Below are positions 17,448-26,315 of a stretch of DNA of 48,730 nucleotides, one piece after another. A program made the translations under genes and the position numbers. The stretch is from Rubritepida sp. (GTDB taxonomy: Bacteria > Pseudomonadota > Alphaproteobacteria > Acetobacterales > Acetobacteraceae): positions 1 through 48,730 of the forward strand of contig JAQGHY010000032.1 of assembly GCA_028291455.1 (NCBI GenBank). The letters run 5' to 3'. Every line of letters starts with the position of its first letter. Position 1 is the first letter of the stretch. Below the pieces are notes generated by a model. The model saw nothing but the letters and a program-made list of their open reading frames with translations. It ran no database searches and was not told the origin of the DNA.

Positions 17448-19763
17448 CTACTGCGCGCGCACCTGCTTCAGAAAGCCGCCGGCTTTCTCACGCAGGACGC
17501 CGGCCTGCAGTGCCAGGTCGTTCGAAGCCACCAGCACTTCTCCGGCTGAGCGGCCAGTTTCGCCTGAAGCATTGCGGACATCGTTGATCCGGCGCGTCAC
17601 AGCGCCCGTGCCCTCGGCCACCAGGGCCGCGCTTCGGGCGATCTCGCGCGTCGCCGCGCCCTGCTGCTCGACCGCCGCGGCGATGGCGGTCGTCACTTCG
17701 TTCATCCGCTCGATGGTGACGCTGATGGAACGCAGCGCCGTCACGGCCTGCTCGGTGGTGCCCTGGATACCGCCGATCTGCGCGGCAATCTCCTCGGTCG
17801 CCCGCGCGGTCTGCGCCGCCAGGTTCTTCACCTCGCTCGCCACCACGGCAAAGCCTTTGCCCGCCTCGCCGGCTCGCGCCGCCTCGATCGTGGCATTGAG
17901 CGCCAGCAGATTGGTCTGGCCCGCAATGTCGCTGATAAGCCGGACCACATCGCCGATCTTGGTCGCGGCCTGGGCGAGGCCCTGCACGGTGCCATCCGTC
18001 GCGCGCGCCTCGTCGGCCGCGGCGCGTGCCACCTGCGCCCCTTCGGCCACCTGACGGGTGATCTCGGCGACGCTGGCCGCGAGTTCCTCCGCGCTGGCCG
18101 CCACGGCCTGCACATCCGCCTCGGCCCGGCCCGAAGCTTCGGCCACCGCTTCGGCCTCCCGGCCAGACGTCGCCGCGGAGTCCGACAGCACATTAGCCGA
18201 ATGCTGCATCTGCCCGGCCGCGGTTGCGACCGCATCCACCACGCCGCCGATCTCATGCTCGAAGTTGTCCGCGAGTTGAGACTGCGCGGTCGCGAGGTTC
18301 CACACCAGCATCGGCGCCACGTATTCGCCGGCGCGATCGCGAATGGCGGTGACGCTCAGGTCCAGCACCTCGCCGCCCATGGTGAAGCGGGTGCGGTGCG
18401 GCAGGCGGGAGGCATCCGCCAGGATTTCGCGCTGCTCCGCGGGCTTGGCGTAGAAGATGTCGACGCTCTGTCCGAGAACCTCCTCCGCCTTCACGGGCAG
18501 CCCGGCTTCGATGAGCTTCATGAGCCGTGCCGTCTCCGGATTCATGTACCTGATCCGGAAGTCGTCCTTCGGATCGGCCATCATGACGCCGAGCGGCATC
18601 TGCTCCAGCATCTGCTGCTGGGCAAAGGCCTTCTCGACCCCGCCACGCAGATCCTCCAGCGCGCTCGCGATCTGTCCGATCTCATCGCGGCGGTTGCGGT
18701 CGGGCACCGGCTCGGCGGTTTCGCCGCCGGCAATGCGACGAACCGCTGCCGCGATCCTGCGCAGCGGCGTGCCGATGGCGCGCGCCGTGACCCAGCCCGA
18801 GAGGATCTGGATCAACCCCACGACGCCGCCGATGATCCATACGCTACGTTCCAGCGCTCGCATGGCCGCGGTGGCGGATTGAGCGCTGGCCCGGGCATCG
18901 GCCTCCAGCGCTGTGCTGGCGGCACCGAGCGCGACCGCGATCCGGTCGCGGATCGGCGTGATGCGAGTGGTGCGAATGTCCTGGATTCGTCCGCCGATCG
19001 TCATCAGCGCCTCGGCCTCCTCGGCGAGCTTTTGGCCGGCCGCACCCAGGCGCGTCATATCCTGCCGCACCTCCTCCGAAGAGGCGGCGATCAGCCGGCG
19101 CGCATGCACCCTGCCTTGAGCCGCCGCACGGCGTACGCGGGCGGCGGCAGCCGCATCGTCCGTCGCGAGGAAGCGCTGGATGCCGAGCCGCACCTCGTTC
19201 ACCGAGGAGACGTAGGTGTTCATCACGTCGCGCAACTCGTCGCGGGCATCGCCGCTCATGCCGAATTGCAGGTTGGCGGTCGAGGCTTCCAAGGCCTGGT
19301 CGAATTCGGAGAAGCGCGGAAAGAAGTCGCGGTCACGCTTCACGATCAGCTCCGAACGCCCGGTTGCGGCATCTGTCAGGGCGGCGCGAAAGGCCGAGAG
19401 CTCGCCCTCCACGGCTTGCAGCGGCGCAATCGCCGCGGCGGCGCTGGTATTGCGGCGCGCCACAGCCAACATGCCGACGGCCTGAGTCAGCCGGTCTCGC
19501 ATAATCTCCACCTCGCGCTGAAGCACCGCGTCGTCGTTGGAAAGGAGTATGCCTTGCAAGGCGTTGTTCGCCTCGATGACGTCGCGGGCGGTCTCGCTGG
19601 CGGCGCGGCGCGACGTGACGGCAGCACGTTCGGCGGCCTGTTCATGGTCCACCTGGGCACCTTCGCGCGTCACCAGCAGGACGAGCATGCACAGCAACAA
19701 CAGGGCAACGCCTGCACTCGCGGCCAGCTTTCGGCCGACCGATAGATCGCGGAAGAAACGCAT
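17448..19763 (-). CDS. Methyl-accepting chemotaxis protein with HAMP and PAS
   Basis: A 771-residue transmembrane chemoreceptor. TM1 spans about residues 13-32, a four-helix-bundle-like periplasmic region about 33-305, TM2 about 307-327, HAMP about 328-380, a cytoplasmic PAS-like domain about 385-495 ([26 protein letters not shown]), and the MCP signalling domain about 530-770 with the hairpin-tip region [16 protein letters not shown]. There is no CheR-docking pentapeptide at the C-terminus. ATG 19763 has AGGAG upstream. No che genes are in the window, so it is an orphan receptor; ligand unknown. An alternative view is a PAS-sensing energy taxis receptor. Confidence 0.92.
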   Translation of the reverse strand: MRFFRDLSVGRKLAASAGVALLLLCMLVLLVTREGAQVDHEQAAERAAVTSRRAASETARDVIEANNALQGILLSNDDAVLQREVEIMRDRLTQAVGMLAVARRNTSAAAAIAPLQAVEGELSAFRAALTDAATGRSELIVKRDRDFFPRFSEFDQALEASTANLQFGMSGDARDELRDVMNTYVSSVNEVRLGIQRFLATDDAAAAARVRRAAAQGRVHARRLIAASSEEVRQDMTRLGAAGQKLAEEAEALMTIGGRIQDIRTTRITPIRDRIAVALGAASTALEADARASAQSATAAMRALERSVWIIGGVVGLIQILSGWVTARAIGTPLRRIAAAVRRIAGGETAEPVPDRNRRDEIGQIASALEDLRGGVEKAFAQQQMLEQMPLGVMMADPKDDFRIRYMNPETARLMKLIEAGLPVKAEEVLGQSVDIFYAKPAEQREILADASRLPHRTRFTMGGEVLDLSVTAIRDRAGEYVAPMLVWNLATAQSQLADNFEHEIGGVVDAVATAAGQMQHSANVLSDSAATSGREAEAVAEASGRAEADVQAVAASAEELAASVAEITRQVAEGAQVARAAADEARATDGTVQGLAQAATKIGDVVRLISDIAGQTNLLALNATIEAARAGEAGKGFAVVASEVKNLAAQTARATEEIAAQIGGIQGTTEQAVTALRSISVTIERMNEVTTAIAAAVEQQGAATREIARSAALVAEGTGAVTRRINDVRNASGETGRSAGEVLVASNDLALQAGVLREKAGGFLKQVRAQ

Positions 19764-19891
19764 GGGGGCTGATCTCCTTTTCCGGATCAGTCCTAGGCGG
19801 GAGTCCGTTAAGACCGGGTGAACACGCGGCGCCTCTCGACAGCGCGCGGTGCGGCGGCCAATTTCCGCCGGCAACCCGCGAGGCCCCGCCC

Positions 19892-20527
19892 ATGTTCTTC
19901 GATTTCGAGACCCTCCCCGCCGCCGACCGCTATAAGCTCGTCGTCTCGACCATCGTGCCACGCCCGATCGCCTGGGTGGTGAGCCAGGATGTGAACGGCG
20001 TGGTGAACGCCGCGCCCTACTCCTTCTTCAATGTCTTCACCGACAGCCCCGTCGTCATCGGGATCGGCTGCGGCAACAGCCCGGCCGGCGGCGCCAAGGA
20101 CACGCTGAACAACATCAAGGCGCTGGGCCAGTTCGTGGTGAACCTCGTGCCGCATACCTACATCCAGCAGATGAACGTCACCGCCGCGGATTTCGACCCT
20201 GAAGTGGATGAGCTGGACGAGGCTAAGCTCACCAAGATCCCCTCTACCAAGATCAAGGTGCCGCGCATCGGCGAGAGCCCCGTTGCCCTCGAATGCGAGA
20301 CGTTCCAGCTCATCCCCGTCGGGCATCACACCATCGTGCTCGGCAAGGTGGTCGCGATGCATGTGCATGACGACGCCGTGATGGACGCGGAGAAGAAGTA
20401 CATCGACACGCCCAAGCTCGACCTCGTCGGCCGCATGCACGGCCGTGGCTGGTACGCCCGCACGACCGAACGCGTGGAGGTGCCGCGCATCAGCGTCGCG
20501 GATTGGAACGCTTCCAAGAAGGGCTGA
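19892..20527 (+). CDS. Flavin reductase family protein (FMN-binding split barrel)
   Basis: A 211-residue protein of the flavin reductase-like split-barrel family. Family features are [15 protein letters not shown] near residues 19-33, [21 protein letters not shown] near 39-59, and [18 protein letters not shown] near 70-87. Such proteins reduce free flavins or bind FMN as oxidoreductases. It sits 58 bp upstream of an iron-type ABC permease on the same strand; a role in ferric reduction is possible but only inferred from position. Confidence 0.88.
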   Translation: MFFDFETLPAADRYKLVVSTIVPRPIAWVVSQDVNGVVNAAPYSFFNVFTDSPVVIGIGCGNSPAGGAKDTLNNIKALGQFVVNLVPHTYIQQMNVTAADFDPEVDELDEAKLTKIPSTKIKVPRIGESPVALECETFQLIPVGHHTIVLGKVVAMHVHDDAVMDAEKKYIDTPKLDLVGRMHGRGWYARTTERVEVPRISVADWNASKKG

Positions 20528-20585
20528 CCGTCCACCGCGCATCGTGTAGGGCTGCGCGTTGAATGAGAACGCGTCGCAGCCCGCC

Positions 20586-22223
20586 ATGAGCGCCACGAAC
20601 CCCGCCGCGCCATTCTGGGCGCGGCTGACGCTGCTGGTGGTGGCCCTCATCGCGCTGCCCATCGCCGCCGTGCTGGCCGCCGCGATCACGCCGGCGGGCG
20701 CGGCCTGGCTGCATATCTGGCGAACCTCGCTGCCCGAACTTCTCGGCACCACCGCCGCCCTGGCCGTGCTGGTGGCGCTGATGGCGGGCAGCACCGGCGC
20801 GGTGACGGCCTGGCTCGTGACCACCTGCCGATTCCCCGGGCGCGACGCCCTGCAACTGGCCTTGCTGCTCCCGCTTGCCATGCCCGCCTACGTCGCGGGT
20901 TATGCCTGGACCTGGCTGATGGACGTGGCGGGCCCCGTGCAGGGCGCGCTGCGCGGCGCGACCGGCTGGCGCTACGGCGACTACTGGTTTCCCGAAATTC
21001 GCAGCCTGCCCGGCGCCGCCGTGGTGCTCGCCATGGTGCTCTACCCCTACGTCTACCTGCTGTGCCGCGCGGCCTTCCTCGCGCAGTCCACCTGCCTGGT
21101 CGAGGTCTCGCGCACGCTCGGACACACGCTTTCGCGCGTCTTCTGGCATGTCGCATTGCCGCTGGCCCGCCCCGCGCTGGTGGCCGGCATCTCGCTCGTG
21201 CTGATGGAGGTGCTGGCGGATTTCGGCACGGTTCAGCATTTCGGCCTGCGCACCTTCACGACCGGCATCTACGAGGCCTGGTTCGGCATGGCCGATCGCG
21301 GCGCGGCCAGCCAGTTGGCGGCGGCCCTCATCCTGTGCGTGGCGATACTGATCGGGCTGGAGCAGGCCTCCCGCGGCGGCCGCCGCTTCCATCCGATGAC
21401 CACGCGCAGTCCGCCGTTCCGGCCCGTCGCGTTGACGGGATGGCGATCCGCGCTGGCGGTGCTGGCTTGCGGCGCGCCCTTGCTCCTCGGCTTCGCGATC
21501 CCGGCGGGCGTGCTGCTGGCCCTGACGATCCGGGCCGGCGACCCGCTCTCGCCGGACCGCTTCCTGCCCTTCCTCACTAATTCGCTGACGCTGGCGGCCA
21601 TTACGGCCACGCTGGCCGTGTTCCTTGCCGCCTGGCTTGCCTGGGCCGCGCGCCTCTACCCGAGCGTGAGCCGACGGTTCGCTAATCGCGTCGCGGGCCT
21701 CGGCTATGCCATTCCCGGCTCGGTGATCGCGGTCGGGACGCTGGTGCCTTTCGGCCTCTTCGACAATGCGCTGGATGCCTGGATGCGGGCCCATCTGGGC
21801 ATCGGGACCGGGCTGCTGCTGTCCGGCACGATCGCGGCCCTGGTCTTCGCCTATCTGGTGCGGTTCCTGGGCGTGGCGCTTTCCTCAGTGGACAGCGGGC
21901 TTGCGCGGCTAAAGCCCTCGCTCCACGCCGCCGCGCGCTCCCTGGGATGCGGCTCGGCCGAGGCGGTGCTCCGCGTGGAACTGCCGCTCTCGCGCGGCGC
22001 CCTGCTCACCGCGGGCATCCTGGTCTTCGTGGATACGATGAAGGAGCTGCCGGCGACGCTCATCGTCCGGCCTTTCGACTTCGATACGCTGGCGGTGCGC
22101 GTCTACAACCTCGCCGCCGACGAGCGGCTGTCGGAGGCCGGCACCTCGGCCCTGCTCATCGTGATCGCGGGCCTGCTGCCGGTCTTTGCCCTTGCCCGAG
22201 CGATGAAGCAGGGCAGGGGCTGA
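20586..22223 (+). CDS. ABC transporter permease, iron(III) FbpB type (two fused permease domains)
   Basis: A 545-residue inner-membrane protein with about twelve hydrophobic segments in two halves. Each half has the cytoplasmic EAA loop that docks the ATPase: VSRTLGHTLSRVFWHVALP in the first, AARSLGCGSAEAVLRVELP in the second. This two-domain layout is typical of FbpB-like iron(III) and ThiP-like permeases. The FbpA-like binding protein, bacterioferritin and Bfd lie within 2 kb, which supports iron. ATG 20586 is chosen; an in-frame TTG at 20559 would add nine residues. No ATPase gene is present in the window, so the third component must be elsewhere. Confidence 0.88.
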   Translation: MSATNPAAPFWARLTLLVVALIALPIAAVLAAAITPAGAAWLHIWRTSLPELLGTTAALAVLVALMAGSTGAVTAWLVTTCRFPGRDALQLALLLPLAMPAYVAGYAWTWLMDVAGPVQGALRGATGWRYGDYWFPEIRSLPGAAVVLAMVLYPYVYLLCRAAFLAQSTCLVEVSRTLGHTLSRVFWHVALPLARPALVAGISLVLMEVLADFGTVQHFGLRTFTTGIYEAWFGMADRGAASQLAAALILCVAILIGLEQASRGGRRFHPMTTRSPPFRPVALTGWRSALAVLACGAPLLLGFAIPAGVLLALTIRAGDPLSPDRFLPFLTNSLTLAAITATLAVFLAAWLAWAARLYPSVSRRFANRVAGLGYAIPGSVIAVGTLVPFGLFDNALDAWMRAHLGIGTGLLLSGTIAALVFAYLVRFLGVALSSVDSGLARLKPSLHAAARSLGCGSAEAVLRVELPLSRGALLTAGILVFVDTMKELPATLIVRPFDFDTLAVRVYNLAADERLSEAGTSALLIVIAGLLPVFALARAMKQGRG

Positions 22224-22232
22224 GCGAGAAGA

Positions 22233-22727
22233 CTATTCCTTGTGCTGATCCGGCGCTGCCGCGCTGTTGAGCTGGATGTAGTTCTCGATGCCCATCTGCT
22301 TGATCATGTCGAACTGCGTCTCAAGGAAATCCTGATGCTCTTCCTCGTTCGCGAGGATCGACTTCAGCAGGTCGCGGCTCACATAGTCGCGCACGCCCTC
22401 GGAATAGGCGATGCCCTCGCGTAGATCGCCGATCGCCTTGACCTCGAGCTTGAGGTCGCAATCCAGGACCTCGGCGACATTCTGCCCGATGAGGATGGGG
22501 TTCAGCCGCTGCACATTGGGTAGGCCGTTGAGGTAGAGGATGCGCTTGATGAGCTCGTCCGCATGCTTCATCTCCTCGATGCTCTCGGCCATTTCGTGCT
22601 TGGCGAGCTTCGTCACGCCCCAGTCGTCCAGCATGCGCGAATGCAGGAAATACTGGTTGATGGCCGTCAGCTCATTGGTGAGCTGGACGTTCAGGTGCTC
22701 GATGACCTTGGGGTCGCCTTTAGGCAT
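22233..22727 (-). CDS. bfr: Bacterioferritin
   Basis: A 164-residue heme-containing ferritin that oxidises Fe(II) and stores iron in a 24-mer. Ferroxidase residues are conserved: E19, E52, H55, E95, E128, H131. The heme-ligand Met is M53 in EEMKHADE, so it is a true heme bacterioferritin. The N-terminus GDPKVIEHLN and NELTAINQYFLHSRM match the family closely. The start codon has GGAG upstream. It lies on the minus strand downstream of bfd, with 154 bp between them that contain candidate iron-responsive sites. Confidence 0.97.
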   Translation of the reverse strand: MPKGDPKVIEHLNVQLTNELTAINQYFLHSRMLDDWGVTKLAKHEMAESIEEMKHADELIKRILYLNGLPNVQRLNPILIGQNVAEVLDCDLKLEVKAIGDLREGIAYSEGVRDYVSRDLLKSILANEEEHQDFLETQFDMIKQMGIENYIQLNSAAAPDQHKE

Positions 22728-22821
22728 GGGGGGTCGCTCCGACTTTGTGCCGGAAGAAATGTCACAAGAAGCGGGGTGAAATCAAGCCTCGCTTTGGCCA
22801 ATACTCAACCGCGAATTAGAG

Positions 22822-22836
22822 TGAAAATCGTTCGCA
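22822..22836. promoter_or_regulatory. Candidate Fur-type box upstream of bfr
   Basis: TGAAAATCGTTCGCA reads as an imperfect 7-1-7 inverted repeat resembling the TGCGAAT-N-ATTCGCA arrangement expected for an alphaproteobacterial Fur-like box (12 of 15 positions). It lies about 95 bp upstream of the bfr start codon. The consensus is from memory of the family and needs a matrix search. Confidence 0.35.
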
Positions 22837-22857
22837 AGTGGCTATCGGTTCCGAGCC

Positions 22858-22874
22858 CGCAAGTTTTACTTGCG
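22858..22874. terminator. Perfect 7-bp hairpin just after bfd
   Basis: CGCAAGT-TTT-ACTTGCG is a perfect 7-3-7 inverted repeat starting eight bases after the bfd stop on the minus strand. It may be a weak terminator of fbpA-bfd. Because it shares the CGCAA/TTGCG words of the upstream operator sites, it could also be a protein-binding site. No T run follows on the minus strand. Confidence 0.45.
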
Positions 22875-22881
22875 AGGTACT

Positions 22882-23061
22882 TCAGGCCTGCGCCTTCTCC
22901 CCCGGCATTTCCCGCAGGATGTGCAGGATCGTGGCCGTGCAGCCGCCGCATTGGGCGCGGCCGCCGCAGCAGTCGTAAACTTCCTTGGGGCGCGTCGCGC
23001 CGTTGGCGGCGGCGGTGCGGACGTCGCCGTCGCTCATCCCGTTGCAGAGGCAGATGACCAT
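22882..23061 (-). CDS. bfd: Bacterioferritin-associated ferredoxin
   Basis: A 59-residue [2Fe-2S] ferredoxin that reduces ferric iron in bacterioferritin to release it. The four cluster cysteines C4, C6 (CLCNGMSDGD), C38 and C41 (QCGGC) are at exactly the positions found in E. coli Bfd. Extra cysteines C31 and C32 lie nearby. ATG 23061 is chosen because the conserved MVICLCNG begins there; the frame runs on upstream into fbpA without homology. It starts 13 bases after the FbpA-like gene, so the two are probably cotranscribed under the same iron control. Confidence 0.94.
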   Translation of the reverse strand: MVICLCNGMSDGDVRTAAANGATRPKEVYDCCGGRAQCGGCTATILHILREMPGEKAQA

Positions 23062-23074
23062 CTCTCCGCCCCCC

Positions 23075-24097
23075 CTAGCGCCAGCCGCCGCGCTGCATGA
23101 GCCGCAGCGCTTCGGGAGCATTCGCCAACATCTTCGGCCCGTCGGGCGGCTCGGGCTTGAAGCTGCCGAGTGCGAGGAGGAACGGATGCACCTCGGCCTC
23201 CGGCACCGCCGGGAATTCCATGTTGCCCAGGGCGAAGACACGCTGCGCCGCGGGAGTCGTCAGATATTCCAGGAAAGCCTTGGCCGAATCCCGGTTCGGT
23301 GAGGTCTTCACCATGGCCGCGCCGGAGACGTTCACATGCGTGCCGCGATCGCCCTGGTTGGGGAAGATGACGCCGACGCGCGGCGCCATCTCGCGCTCCT
23401 CTGCCTGCTGGGAGATGGACATCAGCCCGAGGTAGTAGGTGTTGGAGACGGCGATGCTGCCCTGCCCGGCCATCATCGCGCGGATCTGGTCACGATCACC
23501 GCCCGACGGCGGACGGGACAGGTTGCCCGCGATGCCGCGCGCCCAGCTCTCGGTGGCCTCGGCACCATTGGCTGAGAGGTAGCTGGAGGCCAGCGCCACG
23601 TTGTAGCCATTGCCGGAGGAACGCACCGCAACCTGCCCGTGGAACTTCGGATCGGCGAGATCCTCATAGCGCGCCAGGCCGGCCGGCACGCCCTTGGCCT
23701 TGTCGTACATGAAGACGCGCGCCCGCGTCGAAGCGGCGAACCAATGCCCGGCGGGGTCGCGCAGCGCTTCGGGGATGCGGCCGTCGATGACGGCGGAGGC
23801 ATAGGGCTGGGTCAGCCCCAGCTCGGCGGCGCGGGCCAGCCGGCTCGCATCCACGGTCAGGAAGACGTCGGCGGGGCTGTTGGCGCCCTCGGCGCGGATG
23901 CGCTCGATGAGCTGGTCGGCGTTGGCCTCGATGACGCGGACGCGGATGCCCGAGGCCTGGGTGAAGGCCTCATGGATCTGCTTGTCGGCATCGTAGTGAC
24001 GCGAGGAATAGAGGCTGACGACGCGTTCCTGCGCATGCAGCAGGGCCGGGGCGAAAAGCCCCGCGGAGGTGGCGGCAAGGAAGACCCGGCGCTGCAT
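23075..24097 (-). CDS. Iron(III) ABC transporter substrate-binding protein, FbpA-like
   Basis: A 340-residue periplasmic binding protein. The N-terminus MQRRVFLAATSAG...LHAQ is a signal peptide with an RR pair. The mature part begins ERVVSLYSSRHYDADKQI, the FbpA-type iron-binding entry, and the paired tyrosines in SNTYYLGLM correspond to the FbpA ferric ligands. ATG 24097 fits the signal peptide; the open frame continues 22 codons upstream into the operator region. Its partner permease is at 20586-22223 on the other strand; no ATPase gene is seen. Upstream lies an array of TTGCGA/TCGCAA sites. Confidence 0.92.
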   Translation of the reverse strand: MQRRVFLAATSAGLFAPALLHAQERVVSLYSSRHYDADKQIHEAFTQASGIRVRVIEANADQLIERIRAEGANSPADVFLTVDASRLARAAELGLTQPYASAVIDGRIPEALRDPAGHWFAASTRARVFMYDKAKGVPAGLARYEDLADPKFHGQVAVRSSGNGYNVALASSYLSANGAEATESWARGIAGNLSRPPSGGDRDQIRAMMAGQGSIAVSNTYYLGLMSISQQAEEREMAPRVGVIFPNQGDRGTHVNVSGAAMVKTSPNRDSAKAFLEYLTTPAAQRVFALGNMEFPAVPEAEVHPFLLALGSFKPEPPDGPKMLANAPEALRLMQRGGWR

Positions 24098-24134
24098 TCG
24101 AAACCCTCGGATATCTGGCGTCGGCGAAGCAGTA

Positions 24135-24180
24135 TCGCAATTGCGAGGCGCTCGCAAGAGCAACTGCGAATGCCTCGCAA
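24135..24180. promoter_or_regulatory. Tandem palindromic operator array upstream of the iron-binding protein
   Basis: The 46 bases hold TCGCAATTGCGA (24135-24146), the perfect 7-3-7 palindrome TTGCGAG-GCG-CTCGCAA (24141-24157) and CTGCGA-ATGCC-TCGCAA (24164-24180). The last two share the TTGCGA-N5-TCGCAA pattern, with centres 23 bp apart. They lie 38-83 bp upstream of the fbpA-like start codon, where a promoter is expected. A Fur-family repressor is the natural candidate; this is inference from gene context. Confidence 0.6.
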
Positions 24181-24199
24181 TCCTACCAGATCCGGAAAG

Positions 24200-24988
24200 T
24201 TAGCCCCCGTGCAGTCCGCGCAGGAACTTCGACCGCGCGGAGGCGCCGGCCATCACGAAGACATGGTCCGAGCCGCCCAGCACGAAGCGCGCCCCCATCG
24301 CGATGTAGTCCCGTGCCACGACCTCGTCGTAGACGCCGCCCATGCCCATCACCTTGCCGTGCTTTTTGCAGGCGGCCGCCACCTTCTCATAGGCGGCCCG
24401 AACGCGCGGATGGCCGATCTGCCCGGCGATGCCCATGGTCGCCGTGAGATCGCTGGTGCCGAACATCAGCACGTCCACGCCCTCGACGGCGGCGATGGCC
24501 TCGGCATTCTCCACCGCCTCCTCCGTCTCGATCATGCAGGCGATCAGGACCTCGTCGTTGGTTTCCTTCTGGGCCGTTGCGGCGTCGGGCGCCTTGAAGC
24601 CGTACTGGATCGGCGGGCCGCCCCAGCTGCGCATGCCCAGCGGCGGGAAGCGGTAGGCGTTCACCACCTCCTTCGCCTCTTCCGCCGTGTCGATATGCGG
24701 CACCACCACGCCCATGGCGCCGTTGTCGAGGCAGCGCGTGCCCTCGTAGAGCGCGTCCTTGCAGCAGCGCACGATCGGCGTGCAGCCCTGGGTGAGTGCG
24801 GCCATGGCGATGCGCGTGGCGTCGTCGACGCTCATCGCGCCGTGCTCCATGTCGATGAAGAGCCAGTCGAAACCCGTGGCCGCGCCGAGCGCGCCGACAG
24901 CGGAGCCGCGCAGATGATGCACGCCGAAGCCGAGCGACAGCTTTCCCTCGAACAGGCGCTGTTTGGCCAGGTTCTTTACGATGGACAT
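24200..24988 (-). CDS. HpcH/HpaI family aldolase
   Basis: A 262-residue class II (metal-dependent) pyruvate aldolase of the HpcH/HpaI family, which cleaves 4-hydroxy-2-oxoacids to pyruvate and an aldehyde. FIDMEHGAMSVDD near residue 43-55, PIVR, GVVVPHIDTAEEA near 92-104, MIETEEAVENAE and FGTSDLTATMG near 180 contain the metal-binding Glu/Asp and substrate residues of the family. GGGAGG precedes ATG 24988. It is divergent from pxpA across 151 bp and lies upstream of, and codirectional with, the iron-binding protein gene. Substrate cannot be set from sequence. Confidence 0.9.
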   Translation of the reverse strand: MSIVKNLAKQRLFEGKLSLGFGVHHLRGSAVGALGAATGFDWLFIDMEHGAMSVDDATRIAMAALTQGCTPIVRCCKDALYEGTRCLDNGAMGVVVPHIDTAEEAKEVVNAYRFPPLGMRSWGGPPIQYGFKAPDAATAQKETNDEVLIACMIETEEAVENAEAIAAVEGVDVLMFGTSDLTATMGIAGQIGHPRVRAAYEKVAAACKKHGKVMGMGGVYDEVVARDYIAMGARFVLGGSDHVFVMAGASARSKFLRGLHGG

Positions 24989-25139
24989 ATGTGGATTCCT
25001 CCCTCTGATTCCGCCCAGCGCATCACGCGGCCGGCCGCCGGTCAATCCGCGCCCTACCCGGACCGTGAAGCACGCGGCATGATGCGGACCGGACTGCAGC
25101 CCGGCGCCGCGCTGCCATGTCCTCATAAGGAGAGCCGAC

Positions 25140-25910
25140 TTGCCTGCAGTGAACATCAACGCCGACATCGGCGAGAGCTTCGGCGCCTGGCATAAGGGCG
25201 ACGACCCCGCGGTGATGGCCCTGATCAACAGCGCCAACATCGCCTGCGGCATGAGTGCCGGCGACCCCACCGTGATGCACGAAACCGTCGCGCTGGCGCT
25301 GAAGAACGGCGTCTCGATCGGCGCGCACCCCGGCTACAACGACATCTGGGGCTTCGGCCGCCGCGCGATGAAGATGAACCCGCGCGATATCGAATACATG
25401 GTCGCCTACCAGATCGGCGCGCTGATGGGCATCGCGGCCATGCACGACGCCAAGGTGACCCACGTGAAGCCGCACGGTGCCCTGCACAATGTCGGCATCG
25501 TCGACCCAGATGTGGCGGATGCGATGGCGCGGGGCGTGAAGGGTGTGGATCGGAACCTGATCTATGTCGGCCTCGCGCATTCGCATATCGAGAAGGCGGC
25601 GCATGCCCATGGGCTGCGCTTCGCGGTCGAGGGCTATATCGACCGTATGTACGACGACGACGGCAACATCACCTCGCGCTTCAACGCGGATGCCGTGCAC
25701 AAGGATCCCGCCATCGCCGCCCGTCAGGCGGTTGCGATGGTGGTGGACAAGGTGATCCTCACCCGCGGCGGCAAGCGCATTCCGGTCGAGGTGCATTCGC
25801 TCTGCCTGCATGGCGACGAGCCTACTGCCCAGGCCGTGGGAAGCGTGGTCCGCCAGGCGCTGCTGGATGCGGGCGTCGAGCTGAAGACGCTGCCGGAGAT
25901 GGGGCTATGA
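25140..25910 (+). CDS. pxpA: PxpA, LamB/YcsF family 5-oxoprolinase subunit A
   Basis: A 256-residue member of the LamB/YcsF family; PxpA with PxpB and PxpC converts 5-oxoproline to glutamate using ATP. NINADIGESFGAW at the N-terminus, SANIACGMSAGDP, IGAHPGYND and VKPHGALHN are the signature blocks. The start is TTG 25140, with AGGAG upstream; no ATG or GTG fits. PxpB/PxpC genes are not adjacent or elsewhere in the window, which is unusual for this family. It overlaps the YjdM-like gene by ATGA. Confidence 0.9.
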   Translation: MPAVNINADIGESFGAWHKGDDPAVMALINSANIACGMSAGDPTVMHETVALALKNGVSIGAHPGYNDIWGFGRRAMKMNPRDIEYMVAYQIGALMGIAAMHDAKVTHVKPHGALHNVGIVDPDVADAMARGVKGVDRNLIYVGLAHSHIEKAAHAHGLRFAVEGYIDRMYDDDGNITSRFNADAVHKDPAIAARQAVAMVVDKVILTRGGKRIPVEVHSLCLHGDEPTAQAVGSVVRQALLDAGVELKTLPEMGL

Positions 25911-26212
25911 CCGCCGCGGCAGACGACGACTACGTGTACGACGAGGCGACGGGGGAATGGCGTCCGGCGGGAGAAGTCGTTGCCGCCGCTGCGCCCGCTT
26001 TCGAGGTCCGTGACTCCGCCGGCAATCTCCTCGCCGATGGCGACGCGGTCACCCTCATCAAGGACCTGAAGGTGAAGGGTGCGAACCAGACCCTGAAGCA
26101 GGGCACGATCATCCGGTCGATCCGGCTCACGGACAACGACCAGGAGATCGACTGCCGCCACGACAGCATCAAGGGCCTCGTCCTGCGCACGGAATTCGTG
26201 CGCAAGCGGTGA
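25907..26212 (+). CDS. YjdM/PhnA-family protein without the zinc ribbon
   Basis: A 101-residue protein whose C-terminal 70 residues match the PhnA/YjdM domain: VRDSAGNLLADGDAVTLIKDLKVKG, then LKQGTIIRSIRL and DCRHDSIKGLVL. The family normally starts with a zinc ribbon of two Cys pairs; here the N-terminus is YVYDEATGEWRPAGE and has no cysteine at all. The only Cys is in the DCRHD segment. Function of the family is unclear despite the phosphonate name. Overlaps pxpA by four bases and is probably cotranscribed. Confidence 0.88.
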   Translation: MTAAADDDYVYDEATGEWRPAGEVVAAAAPAFEVRDSAGNLLADGDAVTLIKDLKVKGANQTLKQGTIIRSIRLTDNDQEIDCRHDSIKGLVLRTEFVRKR

Positions 26213-26315
26213 CGGGTAGCACCGGCCCTTTGCTGCACCGCTGCTGGGGTGGCATGTTGTGCGGGAGGAATGCCGGCGAACACGGTCGTAAAGACCGCAT
26301 GAGGATACCGCCGAG

